DNA of 64,000 nucleotides. It comes from Pedobacter sp. Leaf194. Lineage in GTDB: Bacteria; Bacteroidota; Bacteroidia; Sphingobacteriales; Sphingobacteriaceae. The stretch lies in assembly GCF_001423945.1 (NCBI RefSeq), contig NZ_LMPU01000012.1:62001-126000 (forward strand). Direction: 5' to 3'. Position 1 is the stretch's first letter; the number at the start of each line of letters is the position of its first letter. Shown here piece by piece: positions 28,541 through 38,563 of this stretch. The position numbers and the translations under genes were made by a program. The notes below the pieces were generated by a model. It was not told the DNA's origin. It made no database searches and saw nothing but the letters and a program-made list of their open reading frames with translations.

Positions 28541-31033
28541 ATGAATTTTAGATATGTACTCACAATTGGATTGCTCTTCTCCATCTCCGTAAGTTTTTCG
28601 CAAGAAAAACTGAGGCTATGGTATGATAAACCAGCTAAAGAATGGACACAGGCACTTCCTTTAGGAAACGGACGTTTGGGTGCAATGATTTTCGGTGGCG
28701 CAGACTCAGATCTCATCCAGCTAAATGAAAGTTCACTGTACAGTGGTGGCCCGGTCAAACCGAATATAAACCCGGGTGCAGCATCATACTTACCAAAAAT
28801 CCGCGAAGCTTTATTAATTAATGAAGACTATAGCGAAGCCAATACGCTTGCAAAAAAAATGCAGGGAATGTACACGGAATCATATATGCCGCTTGGCAAT
28901 CTGATAATTAAACAAAACCTACAGGGCATTAAGCCAACCGCCTACACCCGCGAACTTGACTTGCAAAGAGCTACCTATTCTTCTCAATTTGAGCTGAATG
29001 GCATAACCTACAGCCGAACAATGTTTATTTCAGCGCCGGCAAATATGTTCGTTATTAAACTCACGGCATCCAAAAAATCTTCACTAAATTTTACCGCCTC
29101 AGTTGCAAGTCCGCTGCAAAATCATATCATCCCTACAAAAAACAGTTTAGAAGTAAACGGTAAAGCGCCTGCACATGTAGACCCCTCTTACTACAATTCA
29201 AAAGATAGAAAGCCCATTATTTATGAGGATACCAGTGGCTGTAACGGCATGCGTTTCTCGTACAAAATTGCTGTTGCCTCCTCTGATGGCGAATATCGGG
29301 TGGATGGTTTAGGCATCCATGTTTCAGGTGCCAGTGAAGTTATCCTCTACCTCACCGCCGCAACAAGTTTTAATGGTTTTGATAAATGCCCTGCCAAAGA
29401 TGGAAAAGATGAGTTGAAAATTGTTGGCGATTTAATGACCAAAGTTAAGAATAAAACGTACAGCCAGTTGTATGAGGCGCATGTTAAAGATTACCAAAAT
29501 CTTTTTAACCGGGTAACTTTTGAACTTGGCGCTCCAGGTGCAGAAACATCCCAATCCTCAGCGAATTTGCCATCCGACGAACGCTTAAAGGCTTATACCA
29601 AAGGGGCAAAAGACCCGTCTTTGGAAACTTTGTATTTTCAATTTGGAAGGTACTTGCTTATTTCTTCATCGCGACCTGGCGGTCCTGCTGCAAACCTGCA
29701 GGGGCTATGGAACAAAGAAATGAGAGCGCCCTGGAGTTCAAATTATACCATCAACATTAATACCCAGATGAATTACTGGCCAGCGGAAGTGGCCAATCTT
29801 TCGGAATTAAATGAACCTTTATTTAGCTTTATAAAAGACCTTTCTGTTACCGGCACCAGAACTGCTAAAGAGTTTTACAATGCCAGAGGTTGGGTGGCGC
29901 ACCACAATTCGGAAATTTGGGCAACCTCAAACCCTGTGGGCGATCGCGGCGAAGGCGACCCGGTGTGGGCGAACTGGTATATGGGTGGAAATTGGTTAAC
30001 AAGGCATTTGTGGGAACACTATTTATACACCGGAGATAAAAGTTTTCTAAAAAACACTGCGTATCCACTAATGAAAGGCGCTTCTTTGTTTACAATTGAC
30101 TGGCTCGTTAAAAATAAAGATGGCCTTTACGTTACGGCACCATCAACATCGCCTGAAAATAAATTTTTAGATAAGGATGGTAAGCAACAAGGCGTATCTG
30201 TTGCAACAACAATGGATATGTCCATCATCCGCGATCTGTTTTCGAATACAATTGCCGCGGCTAATGTGCTGGGAACTGACAAACAGTTTCGGGATACACT
30301 TTTATCGCGACAGGCAAAGCTCTACCCGCTTAAAATTGGGAAACAGGGGCAGATTTTAGAATGGTACAAGGACTTTCCGGAAACAGATCCGCACCATCGC
30401 CACGTATCGCACCTTTATGGTTTATTTCCTGCAAGCGAAATTTCGCCAGAGCAACCAGATTTTTTTGCTGCTGCCAGAAAAACCCTCGATTTACGGACGG
30501 ACGTGGGAACCGGCTGGAGCAAAGGGTGGAAAATTAACTGGTGGGCTAGACTGCGTGACGGAGACCGGGCCTATAGCCTGATTAGAAGTTTGTTAACTTA
30601 TGTAGATGCTGCCGACGGAAATTCGGTTGGTGGCGGTACTTATGCAAACTTTTTCGATGCCCATCCCCCATTTCAGATAGATGGCAATTTCGCCGGAACC
30701 GCCGGAATGGCCGAAATGCTGTTACAAAGCAACTTAAAGTATCTCGATTTATTGCCTGCGCTGCCGGGTGAATGGAAGAATGGCAGCATCTCAGGACTTC
30801 GTGCAAGGGGTGGATTTGAAGTTAATATGAACTGGGCAGATGGTAAAATTTTTAGTGCTGAAATCGTATCGCTTTTAGGAAACAACTGTACCATCCAGGC
30901 CGGTGTACCCATTCAATTGAAAGGGTCAGAGCAAAAGGCTGAAAAAGTGCCGGGTGGTTATCAGTTAAAGTTTCCTACACAAAAAGGTAAAAAATATTAC
31001 ATCACAAAAAGCTGGAAAAGCAAAATAGCGTAG
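28541..31033 (+). CDS. Glycoside hydrolase family 95 (alpha-L-fucosidase / alpha-L-galactosidase type), secreted
   Basis: 830 residues with signal peptide ending near SFSQ (residue 21). An N-terminal beta-sandwich domain begins with [20 protein letters not shown] and [12 protein letters not shown]. The catalytic (alpha/alpha)6 barrel includes [18 protein letters not shown]-like residues ([14 protein letters not shown] near residue 405) carrying the paired asparagines of GH95, the acid region TSPENKF near residue 545, and [15 protein letters not shown] near residue 705 with the conserved aspartate. GH95 inverts alpha-1,2-fucosides or related sugars. There is no adjacent SusCD on this strand; the gene stands alone with the receptor-like gene 150 bp downstream. 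Confidence 0.92.
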   Translation: MNFRYVLTIGLLFSISVSFSQEKLRLWYDKPAKEWTQALPLGNGRLGAMIFGGADSDLIQLNESSLYSGGPVKPNINPGAASYLPKIREALLINEDYSEANTLAKKMQGMYTESYMPLGNLIIKQNLQGIKPTAYTRELDLQRATYSSQFELNGITYSRTMFISAPANMFVIKLTASKKSSLNFTASVASPLQNHIIPTKNSLEVNGKAPAHVDPSYYNSKDRKPIIYEDTSGCNGMRFSYKIAVASSDGEYRVDGLGIHVSGASEVILYLTAATSFNGFDKCPAKDGKDELKIVGDLMTKVKNKTYSQLYEAHVKDYQNLFNRVTFELGAPGAETSQSSANLPSDERLKAYTKGAKDPSLETLYFQFGRYLLISSSRPGGPAANLQGLWNKEMRAPWSSNYTININTQMNYWPAEVANLSELNEPLFSFIKDLSVTGTRTAKEFYNARGWVAHHNSEIWATSNPVGDRGEGDPVWANWYMGGNWLTRHLWEHYLYTGDKSFLKNTAYPLMKGASLFTIDWLVKNKDGLYVTAPSTSPENKFLDKDGKQQGVSVATTMDMSIIRDLFSNTIAAANVLGTDKQFRDTLLSRQAKLYPLKIGKQGQILEWYKDFPETDPHHRHVSHLYGLFPASEISPEQPDFFAAARKTLDLRTDVGTGWSKGWKINWWARLRDGDRAYSLIRSLLTYVDAADGNSVGGGTYANFFDAHPPFQIDGNFAGTAGMAEMLLQSNLKYLDLLPALPGEWKNGSISGLRARGGFEVNMNWADGKIFSAEIVSLLGNNCTIQAGVPIQLKGSEQKAEKVPGGYQLKFPTQKGKKYYITKSWKSKIA

Positions 31034-31185
31034 TAACAATCATGAAATTATAGACGTTTTTTCAAGAAACATCATTCCATAAAATGATATTTATGTAAAT
31101 AGGGCAAATACGTTTGAGGTAAAAAATTGATTACCTAGGATTTTTTGTCGGCCGTTAAATCTATCTTTACCTGCCGGATATCTTT

Positions 31186-33828
31186 ATGAAAACCATTACT
31201 AAATCGATTTTCTTCTTATTTTTATTGCTTGCGGTTTTTTCACAATCGAAAGCGCAGAATTACACCATTAGCGGAATCGTTGCTGATACTTTAGGGCTGC
31301 CAATTCCAGGAGCCATTGTGAGAATAAAATCCATTAGCGATTCTGCAGGTACATCGAGTGATGAGAATGGGAAATTCAGTTTCAACAAAATCAAAACCCG
31401 TGAATTCTCCCTTTCTGCTTCATTTATCGGCTATAATACGTTTCAGAAAAAATACCGGATTGAAGCTGGCACCAGCATCAATATTACAGATATCAGATTG
31501 AAGGAATTTTCGAACACTTTAACTGGGGTAACCATTTCCGGGGTGCCACCTGTAAAGGTTTCTGAAGATACGGTAAGCTTTAGTGCAAAAGCATTTCCGG
31601 TTAGAGCCGGCGATGCTGTAGATGAAGTGCTGAAAAAGCTTCCGGGAATAAAAGTTGATAAAGATGGCAACGTAACCAGTCAGGGAACACCGGTAACTAA
31701 AATAAGGGTTAATGGCAAAGATTTTTTTGGAACAGATGTGGCAACGGCCATCAAAAACCTGCCGGCCGATATCATCAAAAATCTTCAGTTTGTTGATGAC
31801 TATGGCGACCAGGCAAAGCTTACCGGCATAAAAACCGGCGAGCCCGAAAAAATCCTGAACTTAACGATTGATGAAGATAAGAAGAAAGGATACTTTGCCC
31901 GGGCATCTGCAGGACTTGGCAATACCGACCGTTACAACACGAGTTTGCGTGGAAACAGAATTGATGGTGAACAGCAAATTTCATTCGACGGTACAGCTGC
32001 AAATGCAAATATGCGTGGTGGCGGAGGCGATGGAATAACCACCAGGAACGCACTCGGATTAAATTACAAGAATGATTTCGGGAGTAAACTCTCTGCTGAT
32101 GCAAGTTATAATTTTAACGACAATAAAAATAATACCATCAGTTCAACCTACACACAAAACTTTTTGCAAGGCGGCCAAAATGGAACCAACAGGCTGGAAG
32201 ATGCACGCAACAATTCGTTAACGCGTAACCGCAACCACTGGTTCGGTGGTAATTTGGAATATAAGATAGATACGATGAATTACCTCAAGATTTCACCCAA
32301 TATATCTTTTGCCGACAACAGCGACAATTCTTCAGGCAACTCGTTAACAACACAGAACGCCCTGTCTACAACCCGTGAAAGCATAAATGCTAATTTTACG
32401 AATAATCTAAACGTACGCACGAATATATTCTACAACCATAAATTTGCTAAAAAAGGACGCAGCATCACCATGTGGACAAATTTAAATTATACAAACGGTG
32501 AGACGGATAGAAATTCGATAAACAAGTACCTGAACAGAACATCTGCGGGTATTGATTCTCTGCTTCAAAATCAAATCAATAATCAGGAAAACCGTAACCT
32601 TGGGCTAAATGCCGGGGCATCTTTTCTGGAACCGATTTGGAGCAAAAACTTTTTAGAAGTTAATTACAACTGGAACAGATCTGCAACCGATAACAGTAAA
32701 AATACTTTCGACATTAACGGCTCCAATAAAGTATACAACCCAGCATTAAGCAATCTCTTTGATTATGAGTTTACCACGCATAGAGCGGGCCTGAATTATC
32801 GGTACATTGGTGAGAAGTTAAATTTAACTCTAGGTTTTAACGTTCAGCCTACCCTGCTGAGTGGAGAAAACCTGAGCAACGGTGTTAGAACAGAAAACCG
32901 TAACATTAATTTCATTCCTTCAGGGCGATTTTCCTACAAGTTCTCGAATCAAAAATCGTTTGATGTAAATTATTGGGCGAGAAATAATCAGCCTGGTTTT
33001 CTGCAATTGCAACCAATTACCGATAATTCCAATCTTCAGAATATTGTAACTGGTAATCCCAACTTAAAACCAGAATTTATACAAAGCATTAATGCGCATT
33101 ACAAGCAGGCTGACTGGAGTGCAGGAAAAGTTATTATCGCTAATTTTAGGTATGAACACACCGGCGATAAAATTGTAACAACGAAGCAGCAAGTGCCAGG
33201 AACCGTTAACCAGTTAACAAGTTATATTAATACGGATGGATATTACTCACTTCAGGGAGATTATAATATCAGCCGGCCATTTACACCGGAGCGCAAATTT
33301 TCTGTTGGATACTCGGGCTCAGGCCAAATGAACAACAACATTTCATTTACTGATGGAAGCAGAATAGAGGCTAAAAACACATCATGGAGGCAGGAACTTG
33401 AATTCCGGGTTGACCTCAAAGACATAGTTAATCTGGAATTCGAAACGTCTTATTCGCAGAATCTTACTAATTACTCAACAGATGCTTTTTCAGACCGGCG
33501 TTCGAACCGTTTTGAATATGGCATAGAAGGCCGCAACTATTTCTTTAAAGATTTAACCATTGGCTACGATTTCACAAAGCAAATAAATACAGGATTTGAT
33601 AACGGAAATGTTAGAAACCCAACATTGCTGCGTTTGTATTCGGAGTTTAGGTTTCTTAAAAATGATATGGCCACCGTGCGCCTGGAAGGATTTGACTTAC
33701 TTAACCAAAATTCTGGCATAAGCAGGGATGTTTTTGACAACGTAATCGTTGATAGACAGGTAAATCGCCTTGGCCGGTATTTCATGGTATCCCTCATTTA
33801 CCGAATCAGAAAGTTTGGCGGTGCATAG
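31186..33828 (+). CDS. Outer-membrane beta-barrel protein, TonB-receptor-like with carboxypeptidase-regulatory domain
   Basis: 880 residues. Signal peptide (cleavage near SKAQ, residue 24), then a CarboxypepD_reg-like domain (YTISGIVADTLGLPIPGA, residues about 25-110). A plug-like domain follows with LKKLPGIKVDKDGNV and IRVNGKDFFGTD, then a long barrel rich in Asn, Gly and aromatic residues to the last strand YFMVSLIYRIRKFGG. It lacks the SusC-type YGSRAANG region, so I place it in the outer-membrane beta-barrel family 3 group rather than SusC. Ligand unknown. A glycine-asparagine stretch (NMRGGGGDG near residue 275) is a flexible loop. Confidence 0.85.
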   Translation: MKTITKSIFFLFLLLAVFSQSKAQNYTISGIVADTLGLPIPGAIVRIKSISDSAGTSSDENGKFSFNKIKTREFSLSASFIGYNTFQKKYRIEAGTSINITDIRLKEFSNTLTGVTISGVPPVKVSEDTVSFSAKAFPVRAGDAVDEVLKKLPGIKVDKDGNVTSQGTPVTKIRVNGKDFFGTDVATAIKNLPADIIKNLQFVDDYGDQAKLTGIKTGEPEKILNLTIDEDKKKGYFARASAGLGNTDRYNTSLRGNRIDGEQQISFDGTAANANMRGGGGDGITTRNALGLNYKNDFGSKLSADASYNFNDNKNNTISSTYTQNFLQGGQNGTNRLEDARNNSLTRNRNHWFGGNLEYKIDTMNYLKISPNISFADNSDNSSGNSLTTQNALSTTRESINANFTNNLNVRTNIFYNHKFAKKGRSITMWTNLNYTNGETDRNSINKYLNRTSAGIDSLLQNQINNQENRNLGLNAGASFLEPIWSKNFLEVNYNWNRSATDNSKNTFDINGSNKVYNPALSNLFDYEFTTHRAGLNYRYIGEKLNLTLGFNVQPTLLSGENLSNGVRTENRNINFIPSGRFSYKFSNQKSFDVNYWARNNQPGFLQLQPITDNSNLQNIVTGNPNLKPEFIQSINAHYKQADWSAGKVIIANFRYEHTGDKIVTTKQQVPGTVNQLTSYINTDGYYSLQGDYNISRPFTPERKFSVGYSGSGQMNNNISFTDGSRIEAKNTSWRQELEFRVDLKDIVNLEFETSYSQNLTNYSTDAFSDRRSNRFEYGIEGRNYFFKDLTIGYDFTKQINTGFDNGNVRNPTLLRLYSEFRFLKNDMATVRLEGFDLLNQNSGISRDVFDNVIVDRQVNRLGRYFMVSLIYRIRKFGGA

Positions 33829-34069
33829 TTAAGAGCGCTGACACTCGAATAACAACCTTCCACAACGAAATTTTTGAAATGGATTTCTACGCAAGTTGTC
33901 TATAAAACTACGCGTTTTAGATTTCGGCATTTTACCATACATTGATATAAGATATTGTAAATCAAATACATAAACTAAAAAAGCAGCAATGATTTAAACT
34001 TAGTTTAGTTCTGGTGCTGAACTTTATTCGAAGGATTACTGTTTTTTTAAAACAATAAATTCTTAATCT

Positions 34070-34258
34070 ATGAAAAAGTTAATAATTCTAATGCTGCTAT
34101 CAGCTTTTAGCTTCGGCGGATTTGCTCAAACAAGGCAAGATACAACGAAGAAAAAAACGGAAAAGAAAAGTAAAACGAAACAAGATCCCAAAAGAAGTGA
34201 CACCACTAAACGGGACACCATGAGACGAGACACTGCTAAGCGTGTTCCACCAATGTAA
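34070..34258 (+). CDS. Small secreted Lys/Thr/Asp-rich protein
   Basis: 62 residues: a good signal peptide (MKKLIILMLLSAFSFGGFAQ) followed by a 42-residue hydrophilic low-complexity tail built from RQDTTKKK, RSDTTKRD and RRDTAKR-like repeats. No enzyme motif. A hairpin terminator lies directly after the stop, which supports a real transcript. Similar short secreted basic proteins are common in this phylum; function unknown. A different Ser/Thr-rich small lipoprotein lies on the other side of the carbamoyltransferase (37103). Confidence 0.7.
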   Translation: MKKLIILMLLSAFSFGGFAQTRQDTTKKKTEKKSKTKQDPKRSDTTKRDTMRRDTAKRVPPM

Positions 34259-34259
34259 T

Positions 34260-34287
34260 GATAAGACCCGGTTTAACGGGTCTTATC
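34260..34287 (+). terminator. Intrinsic terminator after the small secreted protein
   Basis: GATAAGACCCG/CGGGTCTTATC, a perfect 11-bp stem with a 6-nt loop, followed by TGTTTAAATTCTTCTCTTTTTTT. Confidence 0.85.
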
Positions 34288-34328
34288 TGTTTAAATTCTT
34301 CTCTTTTTTTCCATCATAACATCATTCT

Positions 34329-36125
34329 ATGTATATACTCGGTATAAACGCCGTTTTCCACGATTCAACAGCCTCTATTTTAAAAGATGGTAAACTTTTA
34401 GCCGCTGCAGAGGAAGAGCGTTTTACGCATTTTAAACATGGCAAGCGCCCTATCCCATTTAGCACTTATGAGCTTCCATTTCATGCCATTGATTACTGCC
34501 TGAGCGTTGCCGGAATTCACCTTAAGGATGTAGATCATATCGCTTATTCTTTCGACCCATATTTACTTATTCCCAAAACCGATGCAAATCTTCCCTATTG
34601 TGAGATTCCCTTTGCTCCAGGTAAACAGCAGCACAATACCAAAGGTAACCCGTGGGATAATTTATTTCTATCGTCTATTGTAAATGCCCCTGCCCAGCTG
34701 GTTGATGGTTGGCCGCATCACTTGCAGAAAAGATTTTATGGAAGTAAGCTAAGCGATTGGGTATGGCATTTTGTAGAGCACCATACGGCACACGCCGCCA
34801 GCGCCTTTTACCCTTCCCCTTTTGAGCAGGCTGCTATATTGACTTTGGATGGCCGGGGAGAATCGACATCAACAACATATGCAACCGGAAACGGAAATGA
34901 AATGCTCCGGATAAATGAAGTTCCGCTTCCCCATTCACTCGGATTGCTTTATGAAAACCTGACTACGCATCTCGGTTTCCTACATTCATCAGATGAATAC
35001 AAAGTGATGGCACTTGCATCATACGGCCAAACCAAATACATTGATGATTTTAGAGACATCATTAAAATACAAAATAATGGTCAGTACACCATTGAAAATG
35101 AAAACCTGACCGAAAGATTCGGGCCGGCAAGGCTAAGACATGAACCCTTCACTTCATTTCACTTCGATTTAGCAAGGTCGTTACAGTTTGTTTTGGAGGA
35201 GTCTGTACTTAAACTCGTTAACTGGTTGCAGCATGCAACAAAGAGCGAAAACCTGGTTATGGCAGGCGGGGTAGCTTTAAACTGCGTTCTTAATGCCCGC
35301 ATCAGAGATTTAAGTAATTTCAGGCAGGTATGGATACAGCCGGCTTCTGGAGATTCTGGTACTGCACTGGGTGGCGCAATGTATGTAGATGTTCAGGAAC
35401 GAAAGGCAAAAACAAGGGAGTTTGTAATGGAACATGTTTATTGGGGACCATCGTACTCGGATGATGAAATCGAAAGTTTTCTGAAATGGGCTAAAGTGCC
35501 TTATCAAAAATTAGCAGACCCGGCAAAAGAAGCTGCAGAATTACTTGCCAAAGACATGATTATCGGTTGGTTTCAGGGAAGAATGGAATTTGGACCACGT
35601 GCGCTAGGTAGCCGGTCAATTCTAGCTTCGCCCATATCGCCAAAAATGCAGGCCCGACTTAACGAAGTAAAAGACCGTGAAGATTTCAGGCCTGTTGCAC
35701 CAGTTGTATTGGAAGAAGATGCACACCTCTGGTTCAAAAATGCCGCAAAATCGCCGTTTATGTTGTTTGTACATGAAGTTTTGCCAGAAATGACCGACAA
35801 AATCCCGGCCGTTACACATACCGACGGAACTGCAAGAATTCAAACCATAAATGCAGCGCAACACCCCGCATACTATGATTTAATAAAAGCTTTTAAAGAT
35901 ATAACCGGCGTACCAATATTGGTAAATACCTCATTTAATACGCTCGGAAAGCCAATAGTTTGCACCCCGAGAGATGCAATTGAATGTTTCTGGGGTTCAC
36001 CTTTTGACGCATTGATAATGGGCTCGTTTTTAATTTCGAAAAATGAAGGAGAAAAGAATATCAGTAGTTATTCCGACTTACAACAGGCAGGCACTTTTCG
36101 TATCGGATTGAAGAAAAACCGGTAG
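34329..36125 (+). CDS. Carbamoyltransferase, NodU/CmcH/TobZ family
   Basis: 598 residues. The N-terminal TsaD-like ATPase domain starts MYILGINAVFHDSTASILKDG-like (broken here), has AAAEEERFTHFKHGKRP, EHHTAHAASAFYPSPF with metal-binding histidines, and LTLDGRGESTSTTYA. The C-terminal domain has MEFGPRALGSRSILASP and VNTSFNTLGKPIV. The family moves carbamoyl from carbamoyl phosphate to hydroxyl groups of sugars or antibiotics through an adenylate intermediate. Substrate unknown; a glycan decoration is plausible given the glycosyltransferase remnant beside it. Its last 58 bases overlap that convergent remnant, so its original C-terminus may have been altered by the same event. Confidence 0.92.
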   Translation: MYILGINAVFHDSTASILKDGKLLAAAEEERFTHFKHGKRPIPFSTYELPFHAIDYCLSVAGIHLKDVDHIAYSFDPYLLIPKTDANLPYCEIPFAPGKQQHNTKGNPWDNLFLSSIVNAPAQLVDGWPHHLQKRFYGSKLSDWVWHFVEHHTAHAASAFYPSPFEQAAILTLDGRGESTSTTYATGNGNEMLRINEVPLPHSLGLLYENLTTHLGFLHSSDEYKVMALASYGQTKYIDDFRDIIKIQNNGQYTIENENLTERFGPARLRHEPFTSFHFDLARSLQFVLEESVLKLVNWLQHATKSENLVMAGGVALNCVLNARIRDLSNFRQVWIQPASGDSGTALGGAMYVDVQERKAKTREFVMEHVYWGPSYSDDEIESFLKWAKVPYQKLADPAKEAAELLAKDMIIGWFQGRMEFGPRALGSRSILASPISPKMQARLNEVKDREDFRPVAPVVLEEDAHLWFKNAAKSPFMLFVHEVLPEMTDKIPAVTHTDGTARIQTINAAQHPAYYDLIKAFKDITGVPILVNTSFNTLGKPIVCTPRDAIECFWGSPFDALIMGSFLISKNEGEKNISSYSDLQQAGTFRIGLKKNR

Positions 36126-36772
36126 CGCGAAATAAACGCTGGTAAATGTGGATGAATGACTTCTCCAATTCCATATTCTTCGGCGCCCATCCCTACCAAA
36201 TCCAGCGGGATGTGCTTTCGTACTTCTTCGAATATATCTAAACCAAGAAGCCGCCCCCTTGTTGGCAGGTTATTTATGACAACGATGCCTTTGGGGATTT
36301 CGCCGGTATATGTAAACGGTTGAGGCATTACACCATGTTCGATTACTTTGGTTTTTAAGCCGTTACTATCCCACATTAACTCGTTGAAATGCGTAACGTG
36401 AACAATAAGCACGCTGCCATCCGTTACCGGATGCTTTGCGTTGGTGAGATGGTCCCAGGGCGGGTCGTGTTCGAGGTATATTTTTGGAAGTGTTCTTTGC
36501 GATTCAGAAAAAATTTCGAACTGGTCTACCAGGTAGTTTTCATCTTTTTGAAAGAGGATAACATCGAAATCAATATTTCTTACATCAGCTGCGTTAACTT
36601 CAATTACATTTTCACCGAAAGGATACGTTTCGCCCCGCCCCACATAACCGGGAGATTTCTCATCATTATAGGGGATGTAAATGTCATAATCACCTTGCGA
36701 CAAATAATATAGATAGCTTCCATGAATGTGCCATGTAAAAATACGTAAGCGTTCGGTCGTTAGGTTATTCAT
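36068..36772 (-). pseudogene. Glycosyltransferase, C-terminally truncated
   Basis: 234 residues from MNNLTTERLRIFTWHIHGSYLYYL. The sequence has the look of a GT4/GT-B glycosyltransferase N-terminal domain plus linker: IYLEHDPPWDHLTNAKH, VVINNLPTRGRLLGLDIFEEV, LVGMGAEEYGIGEV and RYRFFFNPIR. In family members as I know them this last block continues into the donor-binding part (SLGLA..EAMM..G.PVVGLATTE). Here it goes directly to KVPACCKSE and stops, inside the 3' end of the convergent carbamoyltransferase gene. I infer a deletion or rearrangement at about 36097. A GT-B enzyme without the donor domain should be inactive, though a small separate function cannot be ruled out. Confidence 0.65.
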
Positions 36773-36884
36773 TTTATTTATATGATAAAATCGGTTTACA
36801 GGGAGGGTTTTAACCGGGAAGATGGGTTAACAGATGAGGTGAAGTTGGATTGAAAATTGAACCGGCGGTTCGCCAACATATTAG

Positions 36885-37103
36885 TTAGTTTCTTGAACCA
36901 GATTTGCCCACGCTATCTACCGTAGTGCTATCAGTTCTGGTGGTATCGGTCATTGATGAATCCTGCATTGGAGATGTTGCACTCATCGAGCTCATTGAAG
37001 TGTCTGAGCCTGTTGAATCTGAACCGGAGGAAGAATTGGATTTTGAATTACAAGATATCGCTAACGTTGCAACCATGCTTGCTAAAAGAATGTACTTTTT
37101 CAT
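36885..37103 (-). CDS. Small Ser/Thr/Asp-rich lipoprotein
   Basis: 72 residues from the ATG at 37103, chosen because it starts a clear lipoprotein signal MKKYILLASMVATLAISCNS with lipobox Cys18. The frame is open 78 bp further upstream, but that part is not signal-like. The mature part is unstructured: SNSSSGSDSTGSDTS then repeats of D/S/M/T, ending SVGKSGSRN. Probably anchored to a membrane; function unknown. Confidence 0.65.
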   Translation of the reverse strand: MKKYILLASMVATLAISCNSKSNSSSGSDSTGSDTSMSSMSATSPMQDSSMTDTTRTDSTTVDSVGKSGSRN

Positions 37104-37611
37104 CGTTTTTGTTTTAAGTGTTACCCTAAAAAAATGCTTTTGCGGTGAAAAAACTTTTGTTATTCGGTCACCGTTTCTCAAAACGGATATTTCTCGTAAC
37201 GCGAAGCGTATTTGGCGCCAGCAACACGGAACAAAATGAATAAATACGCTAGGAGCGCTCTAAGTCGGCCCTTTTGAGCAATTCAAGTGCTTTCAAGTAA
37301 CGCTTATAATGATTTTTGCGGGAATGATAATCGATGAATGTCATCACTGCCACAAGGCGAATGATGTGAGCAGATGAGTTGTTGAAGATACGAGACGAAA
37401 GACACGCGGCCGCAACTTGTACCGCAGTCATTTACAAGCTATAACTACGTAGTAATTGCTTGTTATGTACGCATGTAATAACTCTCCTGCTGTATTTTAC
37501 ATTCCTTGGGGAAGCTAATACACAATCAGGATGCGAAAAAACTACTTAGTGCAAAAAGACAGATAACAAGAAAGACGTCAGCACATTGGCATCACGCCCC
37601 TGCTGAAAAAT
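37104..37611. other. 508-bp stretch without a supported gene
   Basis: It holds an open frame of 60 codons (37249-37431, minus strand) without signal peptide, family motif or promoter. The GC-richer central part (around 37200-37430) differs from the AT-rich flanks. I see no repeat ends or transposase motif. Confidence 0.4.
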
Positions 37612-37998
37612 TTATTCTTTAGTTTCTATGACTGAAAGGATATTGCCTGCAGGGTCTTTAAACCAGGCGATACTCGGTCCTCCATTATCTCTTGAAATCC
37701 CCTTTGCATCGGTCTTTAAATATTGTTCGTCATATTGTTCAAAGGCAACGCCTTTTTCAATTAAGGTGTTAACCGCATCTTCAATATTATCGACTGGGAA
37801 GTTGAGTACTGTAAATGTTGCAGGCTCATGGTTAGGTTTGGGATAAACCAACAAGTTTGATGAACCTGAAATTTGGATTTCAAGAACACCCATGGGATTA
37901 TCTTTTACAGTTAAACCGAGTGTTTTGCCATAAAAGTCTTTTGCCTTTTGAATGTCGTTTACTGCAAACGAACTAAACGCTTTTGAATTTTGTAACAT
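37612..37998 (-). CDS. VOC (glyoxalase/bleomycin-resistance) family protein
   Basis: 128 residues with the paired beta-alpha-beta-beta-beta modules of the vicinal-oxygen-chelate fold: [20 protein letters not shown] at the start, [19 protein letters not shown], then [15 protein letters not shown] and the C-terminal [14 protein letters not shown] with the usual metal-ligand glutamate. The substrate of such small VOC proteins cannot be read from sequence. It follows the DinB-like gene by 9 bp and is probably co-transcribed with it. Confidence 0.88.
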   Translation of the reverse strand: MLQNSKAFSSFAVNDIQKAKDFYGKTLGLTVKDNPMGVLEIQISGSSNLLVYPKPNHEPATFTVLNFPVDNIEDAVNTLIEKGVAFEQYDEQYLKTDAKGISRDNGGPSIAWFKDPAGNILSVIETKE

Positions 37999-38007
37999 AT
38001 GTTTTAA

Positions 38008-38481
38008 TTAAGGTTTCCAGACTTTAAGTAAACGACGGATAACTACAATTTCTGCGATGTGGTAGGCATTATGGTCTGCAATTTGAAAGGCCTCACGTAA
38101 AATGTTTTGTCCCTCTCCGTGGGTTATTTCAGTAAAGATATCGTCTGATTCTATCAATGCAATAAAGTCAGTCAAATCCTGCTTAATCTGCGCCAGGCAA
38201 TTTGTCCATTCCACTTCGTTTTTAGGCGCTGCCTCTTTGGGCCAATATTCATCGGGCCATTTCGGCGATTTATACGTTGCATCTTTGCTAAACTGGAACA
38301 TGTCCCATTGGGCAATCCTGATGTGCTCAACAAGTTGCCAGATGCTGTATGGTAGTCCATTAGGCTTCTCGCCTAGTAAATTAAATGGCATATCTGCAAC
38401 CGCATCTTCAAAATTAGCATGTGCATTCCCGCCACTTAGTAATTTTTTCAGCTCGGCAATTAATATGTCGTGGTTTTCCAT
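38008..38481 (-). CDS. DinB-like four-helix-bundle protein
   Basis: 157 residues from the ATG at 38481 (MENHDILIAEL). The longer open frame adds 13 residues (MTIICYLKSKFIE) with no family support. DinB/YfiT-like marks are LPYSIWQLVEHIRIAQWD near residue 55 with the first metal histidine, and REAFQIADHNAYHIAEIVVIRR near residue 130 with the paired histidines (HNAYH). These proteins bind a divalent metal and include thiol-dependent transferases; no specific role can be assigned. Close to the ergothioneine genes, but divergent from the PLP-enzyme gene. Confidence 0.85.
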   Translation of the reverse strand: MENHDILIAELKKLLSGGNAHANFEDAVADMPFNLLGEKPNGLPYSIWQLVEHIRIAQWDMFQFSKDATYKSPKWPDEYWPKEAAPKNEVEWTNCLAQIKQDLTDFIALIESDDIFTEITHGEGQNILREAFQIADHNAYHIAEIVVIRRLLKVWKP

Positions 38482-38551
38482 CTCAATAAATTTACTTTTA
38501 AGGTAACAAATAATCGTCAATTCAGTTTTTCAGGAATGCAAATGAATTTTC

Positions 38552-38559
38552 TACATTTG
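38552..38559 (+). promoter_or_regulatory. -7 box directly in front of the class-V PLP enzyme gene
   Basis: TACATTTG is an exact TAnnTTTG match ending 4 nt before the ATG at 38564. With the usual start site 4-6 nt downstream the mRNA would be leaderless or nearly so. No strong -33 box is seen, so confidence is limited. Confidence 0.5.
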
Positions 38560-38563
38560 GCAC

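Noticed and set aside
36885-37181. The longer 98-codon start for the small lipoprotein
   Set aside because: The upstream 26 codons are charged and would bury the lipoprotein signal; the ATG at 37103 fits better.
37249-37431. A 60-codon minus-strand frame between the lipoprotein and VOC genes
   Set aside because: No signal, motif or promoter; it lies in a GC-richer patch where chance frames are common. Kept only as a note.
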